Source of the DNA: Hygrocybe punicea
Lineage: Eukaryota > Basidiomycota > Agaricomycetes > Agaricales > Hygrophoraceae
Length of the DNA: 64,000 nt
Assembly: GCA_963556145.1 (NCBI GenBank)
Contig: OY744473.1
Location: 4,402,001-4,466,000, forward strand
Direction: 5' to 3'
In this document: piece by piece, positions 46,489 to 56,763 of the stretch
Layout of the letters: every line of letters starts with the position of its first letter
Position numbering within the stretch: position 1 is the stretch's first letter
The notes under the pieces: model-generated
Told to the model about the DNA's origin: nothing
What the model saw: only the letters and a program-made list of their open reading frames with translations
Databases searched by the model: none
Translations under genes and position numbers: made by a program

Positions 46489-47942
46489 ACCATAGGTCTC
46501 TTGTGTGCTCTCCACCCAGGTGTGTTCAAGTACATCTGCGATGCACGTGACATCCTCTGGCAACATGTTTGTTGGGACACCTTGTTCATCTAGGATGGTG
46601 TGAGCCTGCAGGGGGCGCCAGATCCAGAGGCAGTCCCAAGCAATGCAGTGGAGTCGGAGGTGGGACAGAGAGGGGGCTAGGCCCTGATGATAGAGGGTGG
46701 GAGCATGGGGACGGGGACCTTGGAAGGGCAGGGGGGAGTTCCATGCCGGGGCCTTTGCTGGTCTACCCGCCGTTGCTCCAGTCCATCGCCTGCTGTTCAA
46801 GTGTGAAGGGGATGTAGCAGTCGGGGAGGGCAGTGGCATCCTGATGTGGCTTTGTCTTGAACGGTGCTGGAGCAGGGTGGACAGGAGAGCAGCGCTCAGA
46901 TCCTGGAATGGGGGAGTCGAAGTTGACGATGAAGTGGGAGAGGTCAACAGGGATTTCGATGGGAGGGAGAAATGGGGGTATATGCCCCTAGATGGGCTGT
47001 TGGCTGGGTTGTGTTCACTGGGAACGAATCTTGTGTGGATGACGTAGGATGAGGGGGCTGTGAGGGTGTGGATCCTCTTGAAGACATTGTTGATCTGGGA
47101 GTTGCGGCTCTGGCCTCTCCACCAGCCCTGGACAACTCCATTGTTGTCCCCAAAGACCTTGATGTGAGAGCCTGGAGGATTGTGGGCGATAGTGTAGTGG
47201 ACCAAGAGTTCAAACCCGACTGCTTCTGCCCATCTGATGTCCCTGTTGTCATGCTGCCATTTTGGGAGGAGGCACCAGGCATGCCAGAGCGGCCCAATTG
47301 TGACTGCAATGCCGAAACCGGAGCTTGCATCAGAGAATGAGCTGGTGTTGATGACAGGAACAGGGGTGGGGATTGGACACGAGACATTGGGTTTGGATAA
47401 GAGGTGTTTCCACCAGTGAAGATCTTCTGCAGTGCCACAGGGAGGGGTGCGTGGTTTGAAAGGATTATCATGGAAGATCCCCAGCATGGCCTCCAGTCTG
47501 GAGAGGTAAGCACGTCCCATTGGAATGACAAGGCTGGCATGGAGAAGCTTGCTGAAGAGCTTTTGAACGTTGTTGAGAATATGGGTGGGTGCCATTTCCC
47601 ACTGAGCGATTGTGGCCAGGTACTTCTCCTTTTTGGGAGGAATGGTAACCATCCAAAGCTCCAGGTCCCAGGTGAAGCCGATGAAGGGGACCTGTGAGCA
47701 GAAGGGGATATCCTTGGATGTCTCCCAAGGGATGCCCAGCTCCCACAAGAGGGCATTGATGTCTGCCAAGCAATATGAGAAGGCCGCATCTGAGGCAAGA
47801 CAAGGGGAGGAACCCGAGAGATCTTGGATGGGGAGAGAGGCATCCTCATCAAACTCTTTGGGGGAGTCATTGGGCATTGTGTCACCACGGTACCAGTAAT
47901 GGCCACCAGAGTGTATTCAGCCCCCATTTTGCATGATGGCTG

Positions 47943-48994
47943 TAGTCATATGCACGGGTATTGAAACCCGCACAGGTAACGGGTACGGGTCCACACGGGT
48001 ATGGGTACGGGTAGCCAAATCAGGACCCGTGATTTACCCGTACCCGTGCCACGGGTCCACGGGTTTTTCACGGGTAGTGTCACGATCCCGTGACACGCGA
48101 CTTCGACCTCGACTACGTGGCAACTGCAAGACCAAACGTAACAAAACGAAGAAGGGCAAGATTAGGGGGCGAAAAGAGCAGTGGGGAGTGGTGCACCCAC
48201 GCTACAATAAGTATTTATTTATAGAGTTCTATCATACTGACTAACCAGACAACTACAGACACACCACACAACCATGACGACGAACCAACTACGAGGACGG
48301 GGACGAGGGGATGAGGACCACAACCGCAACCGCGACGATGGCACCCGCGACGATGGCACCCGCGACGATGGCAAGGCACAATGATCGCAAACGATGACGA
48401 CAAGTCACAATGATCGCAAACGACGACGGCAAGCCAGGGTGATGGCAAACGATGATGACGGCAAGCGTGGCGGCAACAGACAACGAAGGCAAAGAGAGGA
48501 GCAGTGGGGGTGGTGCACCCACCACCCGCTGCAACAGGTATGTCTTCCTTTATTGTAATTATACATTGCTACGCTACTGACTACAGCCGCAGATGCTCCC
48601 CAACCCCCACATCCACGCCCACCCCCCTCAACCAGTGGGCCAACGGCAGATGCCAAGAGCAGCGCTGGCCAAACAGCCACCAGCCTGAGACACGCTGGCA
48701 ATGGCACACCCTCAACCCACCTCGCGAACCAGCGTCACCATGCCAATCGACACCGGCACTGCATCCATGAGGATACCACCTAGGAGACGAGGGGGAGACG
48801 AGGAGGAGACGAAGAGGCCCACCCACGTCACCTCGCAAAGATGCAGCGCGACGTCAATTGACATCAGTGCTGTGTTCACGAGGTAATGGGAGGTTGGGCC
48901 CTCTGGGGTAGACCCGTGGGTAAACCCGCAGGTTTCCACGGGTACGGGTATGGGTAGCCGTGGAATACCCACGGGTTACCCGTGCCAATCACTA
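47943..48994. mobile_element. non-autonomous hAT element E (1052 bp)
   Basis: 8-bp duplication gatggctg (47935-47942 and 48995-49002). Ends are TAGTCATATGCACGGGTA and, from the right, TAGTGATTGGCACGGGTA. Subterminal ACCCGTA repeats, a dyad box (48831-48883) and a degenerate second box near 48719-48772. It also contains GATGGCA/GACGAC-type short tandem repeats (about 48290-48460). It interrupts the Ngaro reverse transcriptase. Confidence 0.92.
48831..48883. repeat. conserved dyad box in hAT E
   Basis: cctcgcaaa ... tcaattga (48854-48861) ... ttcacgagg. Confidence 0.7.
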
Positions 48995-49729
48995 GATGGC
49001 TGCATTCCAGCCCAAGTGGTGGGCATTGTATTGGGCAATGTATTTGAGGCAGATGTGGAAGAATATGTAATCATCACTCCATTTTGAGAGAGGCCCGATC
49101 CCACATGCCCACATGAGGTCAGCACCTGCATCGCCCAGTTTGCCATGGTTTCCTGAGGAGGAGGAGAGACTGAAGCAGCTGCAGGTGTTGATGTTGAAGG
49201 TGTCTGGACCAGGAAGGTGGAGAACGAGGCCAGGCCATTGGGAGGGCGAGATTGGGATGGTCCAATGTGCTTCCACAACATCCTGAACTGCCACCTGCGA
49301 GCCAGGAGGGAGGTGGCTGATGAGGAGGCAGATCATCGAGAAGGTGCCCCAGGTGCATGGGTATAGGTTGGAGTCAATTGCCGAGTTGATTGAAGATCTG
49401 CTGCTGGAGGGTTTTGAGGGGAAGCAGAGGTTTTGTACCATCCAAAAGGACTCTTTGTTGCCAGGTTTTGGGGTAAGGGGGAGAGGGGAGCTCTGGAAAG
49501 GGCCAATGAGATCCTCGACTTCAGCATGGGTAAAGGGGCCAAAGTGTTGTTCTCGGGTATATTCCTTGGTGATGATGGCAGCAAACGCGGTGGAGTCCAG
49601 AGCAATGGTGGGGCTGTTTGCAGGGGCAAAGGTGCTGAGGATGGGGGGGATACAGGCATCAAAACCGGAACAAATGAGGCTGGGGAGGCTGGGGTATCTA
49701 TGTAGCAGGTTTGCCTATGTGAGAAGGTG

Positions 49730-51309
49730 AAGCCAAGCACTGGCGATGTATGGGGTTTTTGGTTTAGTTTTTCTGGCCACGAGGGCAGCTCTGGGCCCCA
49801 TGAGACTTGTTGCCACAGCTAAAGCACTCGTGGCGATCAGGGTGGGAGGTGCTGTGGCAGCCATGGGGGAGTTGCCAGTCAGAACAGAGGACCAAGCCAG
49901 AAGGGTTGACGAGGTAGCCCAGGTCGTTTTGGTGGGAGTGGGGTTTGGAATGGTCCCACAGGACAGTGGCCCTGCAGCAGGCTGTGTCGTGATGGAAGCG
50001 GCCGAGGCAGAGGGTGCAGACCAAAGGCCCCAGGTCAGGTGCACCCCCTTGAAAAACCTGCTGGGAGGCTAGGCTTTTCTTGGGAGGGGGGACCGGAAGC
50101 GGGGGGACTGTTGGCGGAACCTGGGTGGTGACCTGGAGTGAGAGGGGCGGTTCCAACCCTGGGCAGCACTGTTTCGGCTGCCTCTGGGGAGTGGGGAACA
50201 GAGCCATGATCTCATCTGGGAGGGAAGGGGGTTAGCAAGGTGTAAAGCAAGGTGTGAAGCGAGGTGCGAAGCAGGGAAGTGCTGCAGGGGCAGGGTGCAG
50301 TGTGGGTGCAGTATGGTGCAGTGCAGGTGTGAAGCAGTGCGGTGTGAGGTGCAGCAAGAAGGGAGACTAACCTCATGAAGGGATGCTTGGTGGTCCAAGT
50401 ATAAAGCTTCACGAGTGATCTTGGCAAGGAGATCTTCGTCAATGAGGCCAATGTTGAAGCTGGCATCCTTCCGCTCAAGGGCGGCATGCCATTCCTGGCG
50501 GGCCCGGGCCTGGTACAAGAGGAGGATGCATTGTCCATCCAGTTGGGAACAGAGTTTGTGGCATAGAGCTTGTACCAGAAGATTGAGAGGGCATCCATGG
50601 CAATTTCAGGCCAGTGTAGTTGGTGTTGGTTGCGGAGCATGAGGGTACTGCCGATTTCCATCTGGTCCCAGGTGAGATCTTCATCTCTTATGGCTTTGTG
50701 GGAGGCATGGACAGTGGCAACTGGTTTGAGAACCATGAGGTCGGAGTCAGTTTTGGTGATACCAAACATGTTGTCTGTGGCAGAGCATTGGGTCATGGTG
50801 GCATCATTGCAGCCCTCTGAAGTGAAATACCAGAGCTCAACATACTCAAATTTGTGGAGCCTTTCAAGGGCATAGGCTGAAGGGCATTGGGAGACATTGG
50901 TGCCAATTGACTTTGTTAGGTCGAAGGTGTGCATCTTCGGTTTCTTCTTTTCTACCTCCTTGAGCTCATCTGCAGCTTCTTTGTCTTGTAGGGCCTGGGC
51001 AGCTGCCTCTGCATCCGCAGCTGCCTGAGCAGCTATGTCCTCAAGGAGTTGGTCAGCCTCAACTTGGGCCACCCAAGCCACCTTTTGTGTGGTGTTCTGT
51101 GCTGACCAGGAGGCCATGAGGTTGAGGGTGGCTTTTTCAGGGGTGATATGCATGGCTGCAGCTATGGTATCACAGATTTCAAGGAAATCATCTGAGCCAA
51201 AGTCCAGGCATATCTGGAGATTAGGGTCAGATTCGATCCGAGGCATCTTAGGGGGGAACTTGGAAGAGGAGAGTGGCTTAAGGGTGGCTTTGGAAGGAGA
51301 GAGGGGCAA
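49730..51309 (-). pseudogene. Ngaro gag-like gene
   Basis: Starts near MPRIESDPNLQICLDFGSDD with an Ala/Glu-rich helix, MTQCSATDNMFGITK and MEIGSTLMLRNQ. A Pro-rich section follows, then two cysteine/histidine motifs, CTLCLGRFHHDTACC and CFSCGNKSHGAQSC. The second is a C-x2-C-x4-H-x4-C zinc knuckle. Frame changes occur around 50200-50500, which contain a GTGCAG-rich low-complexity stretch. Confidence 0.7.
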
Positions 51310-51354
51310 GTAGCGAGAGAATATATTCTAGAGTGGATAGAGACTGAAGAAAAC

Positions 51355-51472
51355 GAGCCGCAACGACAATGACAGCAGGACACAGAGTGTTGACTCCATG
51401 TCACACCTGTCACTCGCTCAAAGACCATTTCTTATGTCACACCCATACCTTGCTTTGTCTTAAGCTTGCAAT
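51355..51472 (-). repeat. Ngaro terminal repeat A1
   Basis: Matches A2 at 40921-41040 and marks the 5' end of the Ngaro element in the minus direction. Confidence 0.8.
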
Positions 51473-51593
51473 ACCAGCCAGCCTATATATTATCATTTGT
51501 TGTATTGTTACAGCGTATTTGGAAAAGGATGGCCAAGCCAACTTTTTTTTTTTTTGAGGGTCTGACCTATAGTCACCAGCATCTCCAACAACC

Positions 51594-52657
51594 ATGGCTT
51601 TTCAAGCAATAAGCAAGGATATTCAAGAACAAGTCCTGTGGCTCATTGACCATGGCTATGCACCTCTCAATATATGTGAATTCTTCAGGATCTCTGAGAG
51701 AAGCATCTGCTGCTGGCAACGGAACAAACAGCTCTTTGGGAACCCTCTTCCTCCCCCACCTCTTCAGTGTGGCCAATCACATATTCTCAACAATGATATG
51801 ACCCACAATCTGTATATGCTGGCTGAAGAAGCACCCGAGATGTATTTGGATGAGATACAGGATTGGTTAGCTGTTGCACACGATGTCAAGCTATCCAAGA
51901 CGGCTCTCTTCAAAAATATTCGTGATGCTGGAATCACCTACAAACTGTTGCGCAGAGCAGCTGCAGAGCAAGATGAGGATGCTAGAGCAGTGTGGATGGA
52001 GGACATCAATACTCATTTTGTTGCCCAACAGCTTGTTTTTATCAATGAAATGAGCAAAGATGATTGGACGATATATCATCACTATGGCCAAGCACCCTCT
52101 GGACATTGGGCAACTATCCATGCCAACTTTGTACATGGTGAACGGTACAGCATTGTGGCTGCACTTTCCATCCAGGGTTATGAGACAGTAAGGGTGGTGC
52201 AAGGTGTGCTGGATAGTGCTGAATTCCTGGATTTCATTGTGCAAGATCTAGTATGTCTTTCATCTGTTTTTATGGGTTTTCTTACACTTTCACGTTTAGC
52301 TTCCCAAAATGAATCGATACCCTCAAGATCGAAGCATCATTGTCCTCAATAACTGTTCTATTCATCATGTTGCTGCTATCTGAGAGATCGTTGAGGCACA
52401 GGGCATTCTTCTGGTATTTCTTTCACCATACTCACCCAACTTCAACCCAATCGAGGAGAGCTTCAGCTTTGGTATGTCATCGATTTCATCTAATTCTTGT
52501 TTACTCATGAAAGTCTTCAGTGAAGACATGGATCTGCCGTCACTGGCCTCACCTCCAGCATCAACCTAATCCTGAAGTTCAGATCCTCAAAGCAGCATAT
52601 TCAGTGACTGCAGATGTAGCGCAGGGGTGGTTCATGCATTCAGGTTATAACATGTAG
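51594..52657 (+). pseudogene. Tc1/mariner transposase, catalytically inactivated
   Basis: Exons 51594-52250, 52300-52471 and 52521-52657 join through two 49-bp introns. The N-terminal helix-turn-helix (QVLWLIDHGYAPLNICEFF) and SERSICCWQR precede the DDE domain. In the DDE domain the first Asp is Asn (FINEMS, codon 52044-52046). The second is also Asn (VLNNCSIHH, codon 52348-52350). The third acidic position is kept in FNPIEESFSF. A TGA at 52381-52383 lies where an Arg is usual. All three fit CpG to CpA/TpG changes. The end is HSGYNM. Family: DDE transposases of the Tc1/mariner type common in Agaricomycetes. Confidence 0.88.
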
Positions 52658-52839
52658 TCGATCTCGCATTTCTCTACTTTTTTTCAGGCCATGTTATGTA
52701 CTTCTATGTTCAACAATGATGAGATGACACATTTTTGAGAAACTATGTTATCTAAGATTGAAATCTAGGCAAGACGAGAACTAGGTAAATTATGGACAAT
52801 GTAGAATGGGGTATTGGGGAGTCAAAATCTATACCAACT

Positions 52840-55800
52840 TCACGGTCCCTTGCACTCCTTACAATCCAGATGGTATGCCTTTATGACCCATTTCCATGCC
52901 AATGGTTTGATTCCTGCTTCGAGGTACTCATCTTTTGTCACCTGCTCGAGATTATCACCCACCCTAAAACCCAGATTCTTTAATCCAGCTAAAATGTCTG
53001 GTTCCAACTTGTATTTGGCACACCATGCCATGATATCACAACCAGTCGAGACTGGGGATGATGGAGGATCATCAAATTTGTTGGGAGAAGATGGCTGCTT
53101 TGTAGATATGGTGAGAGGATTCATCTCAGGGGCCTGACCATTCCAGGATGCCGTTTGCATCGTCATTGGCATCATTTGCATCATTTGGTTCATCTCCATA
53201 AAATGATTGAGCATGTAAGGGTTGAGCATCATTGGAGGCATAGGTTGTGTCATGGATGGTGCCAAAGCAGCCGCTGGAGCCGATGCTGGAGCTGGGGCGG
53301 GGGCGGGTTCAAGTGTCGAAGTAGAAGTAGGTGACCATTTTTTGATGGCCTGGTCTGCTTTGAAGAAATTTGAGTTGATCGGCACCTTTTCCATTGTTGT
53401 TTCACCCTTGTTTATGGCTGCAGCCCAAATGAGGCGTCGAGAGCAGTCAAGTTCAAAGTGTAAGTTGCTGGGCTGATGGTGATAGCAAGCAATGGTAGGA
53501 TGTTGACTACATAACCCTGGTGGGTACTTATTGGCCAGCTTATCAGCCAAAAGCTCTAATTCTTCATCAAGACATGGCTGGCGAAGGAGATTGGGTGAGT
53601 AAAATAGGATAATTTGAGTTGGAACAGAAAATACCTTTTTCCTTCTACCATCATCAGAGAGATAGTTGTCTTCATCAGCTGCAGTCCCAACAATTGAACT
53701 ACTAACCCATGGAAGTTGTTGGGCTTGGGCAAGTGGTTTAGGCGGTTGCATGCGTACAATCACGTAGGGTGGAGTTTTTGAGGTGACAACTTTGTTGAGC
53801 ATAGAAATGAGCCCATTCTCGGTTTGGAGTGGGAGCCAAGGGCTGTTTGCTGGTTTCAGCCAATGCCATTCGAGCAAGCCTACATTGAGTTGCTCAGCTT
53901 GACATTGCAGAGCTGTAGCTAGAGCTGAATGAAACGGATCCCATCCAATGTCGGCAGTGAGATTGATGGGTCCAACTGAAATGACCTCCCCTCTTTCTGT
54001 CTTACTCTTCTTGTTGGCTCCACGCACTCGCTTTGCTGGCTGGGCAACCTGGATAAGGAGCTTGAAGGGTGTCGGAGGACAGGTAGCTGGAGCTGAAGCA
54101 GTTGGATGGCTTGGTGTGGCCGTTGGATTGGCTGGTACTAACTGAGTAGACTGGGGAGGAGGTTGAATGACAGTATTGAAAGCATAAGGAGGGGGGGGGC
54201 TGTTACGTTTCCAACTCCGCTTCCAACCCCAATGCCCATTCCGATACCCACCATGACGATGCTGCACTGCACACCTTCCTTTTTCATTTCTTTTTGTCCT
54301 TTGTCTTCTTTTCAATGTCATTGTTTCTTCATTTGGACATCCTTGTATTTTCTTATTCTTGTTCTCTTTTTGTCCCTTCTTCTAGAACAATCCAGACCGA
54401 CCATGGACATATCCCACGTGACCTTGTTGTACCCGAATAGTCTCCTTGCTGATGGACGTCACCGACATTGTCTTTTCCCTTCGATATCTTGTTTATGCTA
54501 TCCCACGACAAACCGATCACAATGGCTGTACTCCTGACACAGCTCATTACTGTAATTGTTATTGGCAGCATTGCCATCACCTTCCTGATCGGTTTCTACC
54601 TTGTTATGATCTATCTTTGGCATCGGCACCGAAACCCTTCCGCCATTGATACTTCTGACTTCCACCTCAACAATATATCGACACGTAATTAACAATTGCC
54701 ATTCCCGGATATTTGGTTTCCATATTCATACCCTGTACCCACCATTATCCTCCCTGACAATCCAACGACATTCCTCACCTGCATGCGAACCCTGAACAAT
54801 CCCCGATCACGAGACATGTCACTGTTCTCTCTAATCCGACCATCGCCGGAGCATACTCTTTTGGACTTCGACCACAGACCATACGACTTCCCAAACAGTG
54901 AACCAACCCCTATCGTATATTGTTCGCACGACACCGCTTCAATGCAGTACCTGACGACTTGTTCCCACAGCTTGTCACTCATGCCATGACTCGAAACCTG
55001 GACCCACATTCATTTAACCTTTTCCATCTATAACCTTGATATCTCCCACACTCGTTTATAACAATACCCTTTCTTGGACGAATACTGACATCAGGTGGAC
55101 CGCATTGTTCCACAGACAGGACAAGACATTGCTCCTCGATACGTCATCGACACAGACATCATCATCCAGTACAGCTTATGCTGTTCACATGTCTGACCTC
55201 GACTATCCCACCATCCTAGTTGGTTTTCCCTCCATACATTCCTTTGTTTTCCTTTATACCGACCTTGTCGCTATGTCCCCGCTACCTCAAGACACTCTCA
55301 TCACCAATCCTACACTGGACAATACCCATCTTCGACCCGACCGTGCAATGCACTTGCCAGACTGCGCACTTGCCTGCTACAGCAAGTGTAGACCCCGAAT
55401 AGGCAATTCTGCACATCACATGATCCGATGACAAATCATCCGAGTCATCTGGACCCCCTCTATTCCTCAATGACACCTGGGCCTCCAGTTGGATCGCGAG
55501 AACATCAACATGAGGATGCCTCATGTCCGCCTCATGGTGAAAACATGGTGTAGTTGGACATGTTGTAGCTTCATGGTTGGATTCCCATTTACCTCCCCTC
55601 AAGTCCATTCACTATATCTACTGTCCTTGTTGTTGGTTCGGACTTTTTCTTCTTTTCCTTTCCTTACATTTAGTCTGGTTCTTGGGGCAGACCCCCTTGT
55701 CTTGGGTAACCCCCATGGCTCGCAATGACTTTAGACCATGAACCTCCCTCCTTGTAGCAGTGTTATCTACCAATGAAACTGCTGTTCTTCCCTCTGGAAA

Positions 55801-55885
55801 TCGCCCCCCTGTTAAGTTGATTGTTGCCGGAGCCCGCTGCAGAAGCGATCCGTAACAGGGGCTCAGTAGGAGCTGGTGTATTCAT
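52840..55885 (-). CDS. SAM-domain-like accessory gene in the mariner element, split by an LTR
   Basis: The start ATG is at 55885-55883 (MNTPAPTEP). After 9-10 codons the 1657-bp LTR copy C interrupts, and the frame resumes at PPPPYAFNTVIQPPPQSTQ when the LTR and one ggggc copy are removed. Motifs: LIQVAQPAKRVRGANKKSK, IGWDPFHSALATALQC, PGLCSQHPTIACYHHQPSN and LDCSRRLIWAAAI. An Ala/Pro and Met-rich stretch is followed by a C-terminal SAM-like helical region (YKLEPDILAGLKNLGF, VTKDEYLEAGIKPLAW). It ends near 52840. Similar proteins recur in Agaricomycete genomes but their function is unknown. Apart from the LTR the frame is open, in contrast to the decayed transposase. Confidence 0.65.
54201..55857 (+). 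mobile_element. 1.66-kb LTR copy C (long-U3 LTR family)
   Basis: Flanked by the 5-bp duplication ggggc (54196-54200 and 55858-55862). Begins TGTTACGTTTCCAACTCCGC and ends GATCCGTAACA. The frames 54468-54692 and 54696-54989 are separated by one stop and include the LITVIVIGSIAITFLIGFY membrane segment. A further frame is 55036-55431. A TATA-like actatatcta at 55611-55620 is followed by ~240 bp to the end, giving an unusually long U3 of ~1.4 kb. Confidence 0.88.
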
Positions 55886-56000
55886 TAGATGTATTATAAT
55901 AAACAAAAGAATGTAAGGGCAAAGACCACCCGGTGACTACCGGTCGGACCCTCAAAAAAAAAAAAAAGTTGGCTGGCCATCCTTTTCCGAATACGCTGTA

Positions 56001-56763
56001 ATATCTTTCTGCACTCTCCCTTGCCAGACGCTGCAATACTCTGCCGTTGAGGTGCCTCCCTGCACGACCACCCCGTCTGTCACTCCCCATCACATACAAT
56101 CGTCACCTGACATTGCAACGTTTTGCTGATGTAGCAGCAATTGCTACCAAATCAACGTCGACCCTTTGCTGCCAATCAACGTCGACCCTTTCAACGTCGA
56201 CCCTCATCCAACAACGTAGTACCGTAGCGTTCGTCTCAATTGGGGAAAATCAACTTCTGTACTTTGGGCCACACACTGTACAGTACCTTTGTATTTGAAT
56301 GACGGTAAATTTTTTTGGGTGAGTCAATTTTTTTGTCCTGCCGCTAACCGTGATGGTAGTACATTAGTATGCGGTGGAAAATCAGTGATGCGGGTGGAAG
56401 ACGTCAAGGCAACGATATGAAATAACCCACTCTGTTGTCGTGCGAAGGCTGTGATCACTGGTCAGAGGCCGAACAACAGAATACGAAGGTCCCGAATGAA
56501 TGATAAATCTTTAACCGCAGGTCGGTCATCATCATCGTCGTTTACTCAGCCAGCTGTGGGTTTTTCTGCAAGCCTGGTGGTGTCAAACTCTCATCATGTC
56601 TTTTAGAAACATACTCCCAACTCCCAACCGCCGGTCGGCCGTCATCTTTTCTCAATACTAACTTCGCGTTGTATATGTGAGTTCTCGCATCACTTGAAAA
56701 GTGGTGCCACGGGTTCACTCATTGGGTCATTTAGAAGCATTTCTTTCTTCCAGCTATTTCAAT
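56001..56763. other. intergenic region right of the transposon block
   Basis: Contains three near-tandem copies of a short unit (tcaacgtcgaccct) near 56150-56205. No gene was recognised. The promoter of the secreted-protein gene should lie at the right end. Confidence 0.45.

Larger units (their letters stand above)
41345..46490 (-). pseudogene. Ngaro tyrosine recombinase domain, split and inactivated
   Basis: Fragments in order: VLEHTWVESTQETYGTG (up to 46488), then 43168-42965 (HVFCDKKNLPESQ, SIGNYLYGVWAWHIIHG), then 42061-41345 (ATNALCPTSSKRKP, FSCLTTTFYSTAHLGEF, MTSFHLSRTKTSSSGEDVSW, DPLQGHGICIGSTLEYLL). These align with basidiomycete Ngaro recombinases. The first catalytic Arg, usually in a T/A-R-LGEF motif, is His here (codon 41885-41887). 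The Arg of the HxxR motif is Cys (codon 41519-41521, GHGICIG). In-frame stops follow (for example after EYLL). It cannot be active. Confidence 0.8.
46495..49440 (-). pseudogene. Ngaro reverse transcriptase and RNase H, split by hAT E
   Basis: From 49440 downwards: SSRSSINSAIDSNLYPCTWG, LPPGSQVAVQDVVEAHWTIP, SGNHGKLGDAGADLMWACGI and KWSDDYIFFHI (the DD box). The gene is interrupted by hAT E and continues from 47942 with MPNDSPKEFDEDASLPIQDL, FCSQVPFIGFTWDLELW and SRLEAMLGIFHDNPFKPRTP. The RNase H part is SSFSDASSGFGIAV, IRWAEAVGFELLVHY, IKVFGDNNGVVQGWWRG and VPSEHNPANSPSRGIY. These are typical basidiomycete Ngaro RT/RH motifs. Several substitutions and the insertions inactivate it. Confidence 0.85.
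40601..51472 (-). mobile_element. Ngaro-type tyrosine-recombinase (DIRS-like) retrotransposon
   Basis: In the minus direction the order is A1 (51472-51355), gag, reverse transcriptase/RNase H, tyrosine recombinase, B1 (41222-41041), A2 (41040-40921), spacer, B2 (40781-40601). This split direct repeat arrangement is diagnostic of Ngaro elements. No target duplication is seen, as expected for recombinase-mediated insertion. Coding regions are split by a solo LTR (42062-42964), a non-autonomous LTR element (43169-46488) and hAT E (47943-48994). Removing these leaves about 5.6 kb. Confidence 0.88.
51511..55998 (+). mobile_element. Tc1/mariner element with an accessory gene
   Basis: Inverted ends CAGCGTATTTGGAAAAGG (left) and its near-inverse CCTTTTCCGAATACGCTG (right), ~55 bp long including a poly-T/A run, are flanked by TA (51509-51510 and 55999-56000). 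The interior has a transposase gene (plus) and a convergent SAM-like gene (minus) that together fill the element. A 1657-bp LTR is nested in the second gene. Without it the element is about 2.83 kb. Confidence 0.88.
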
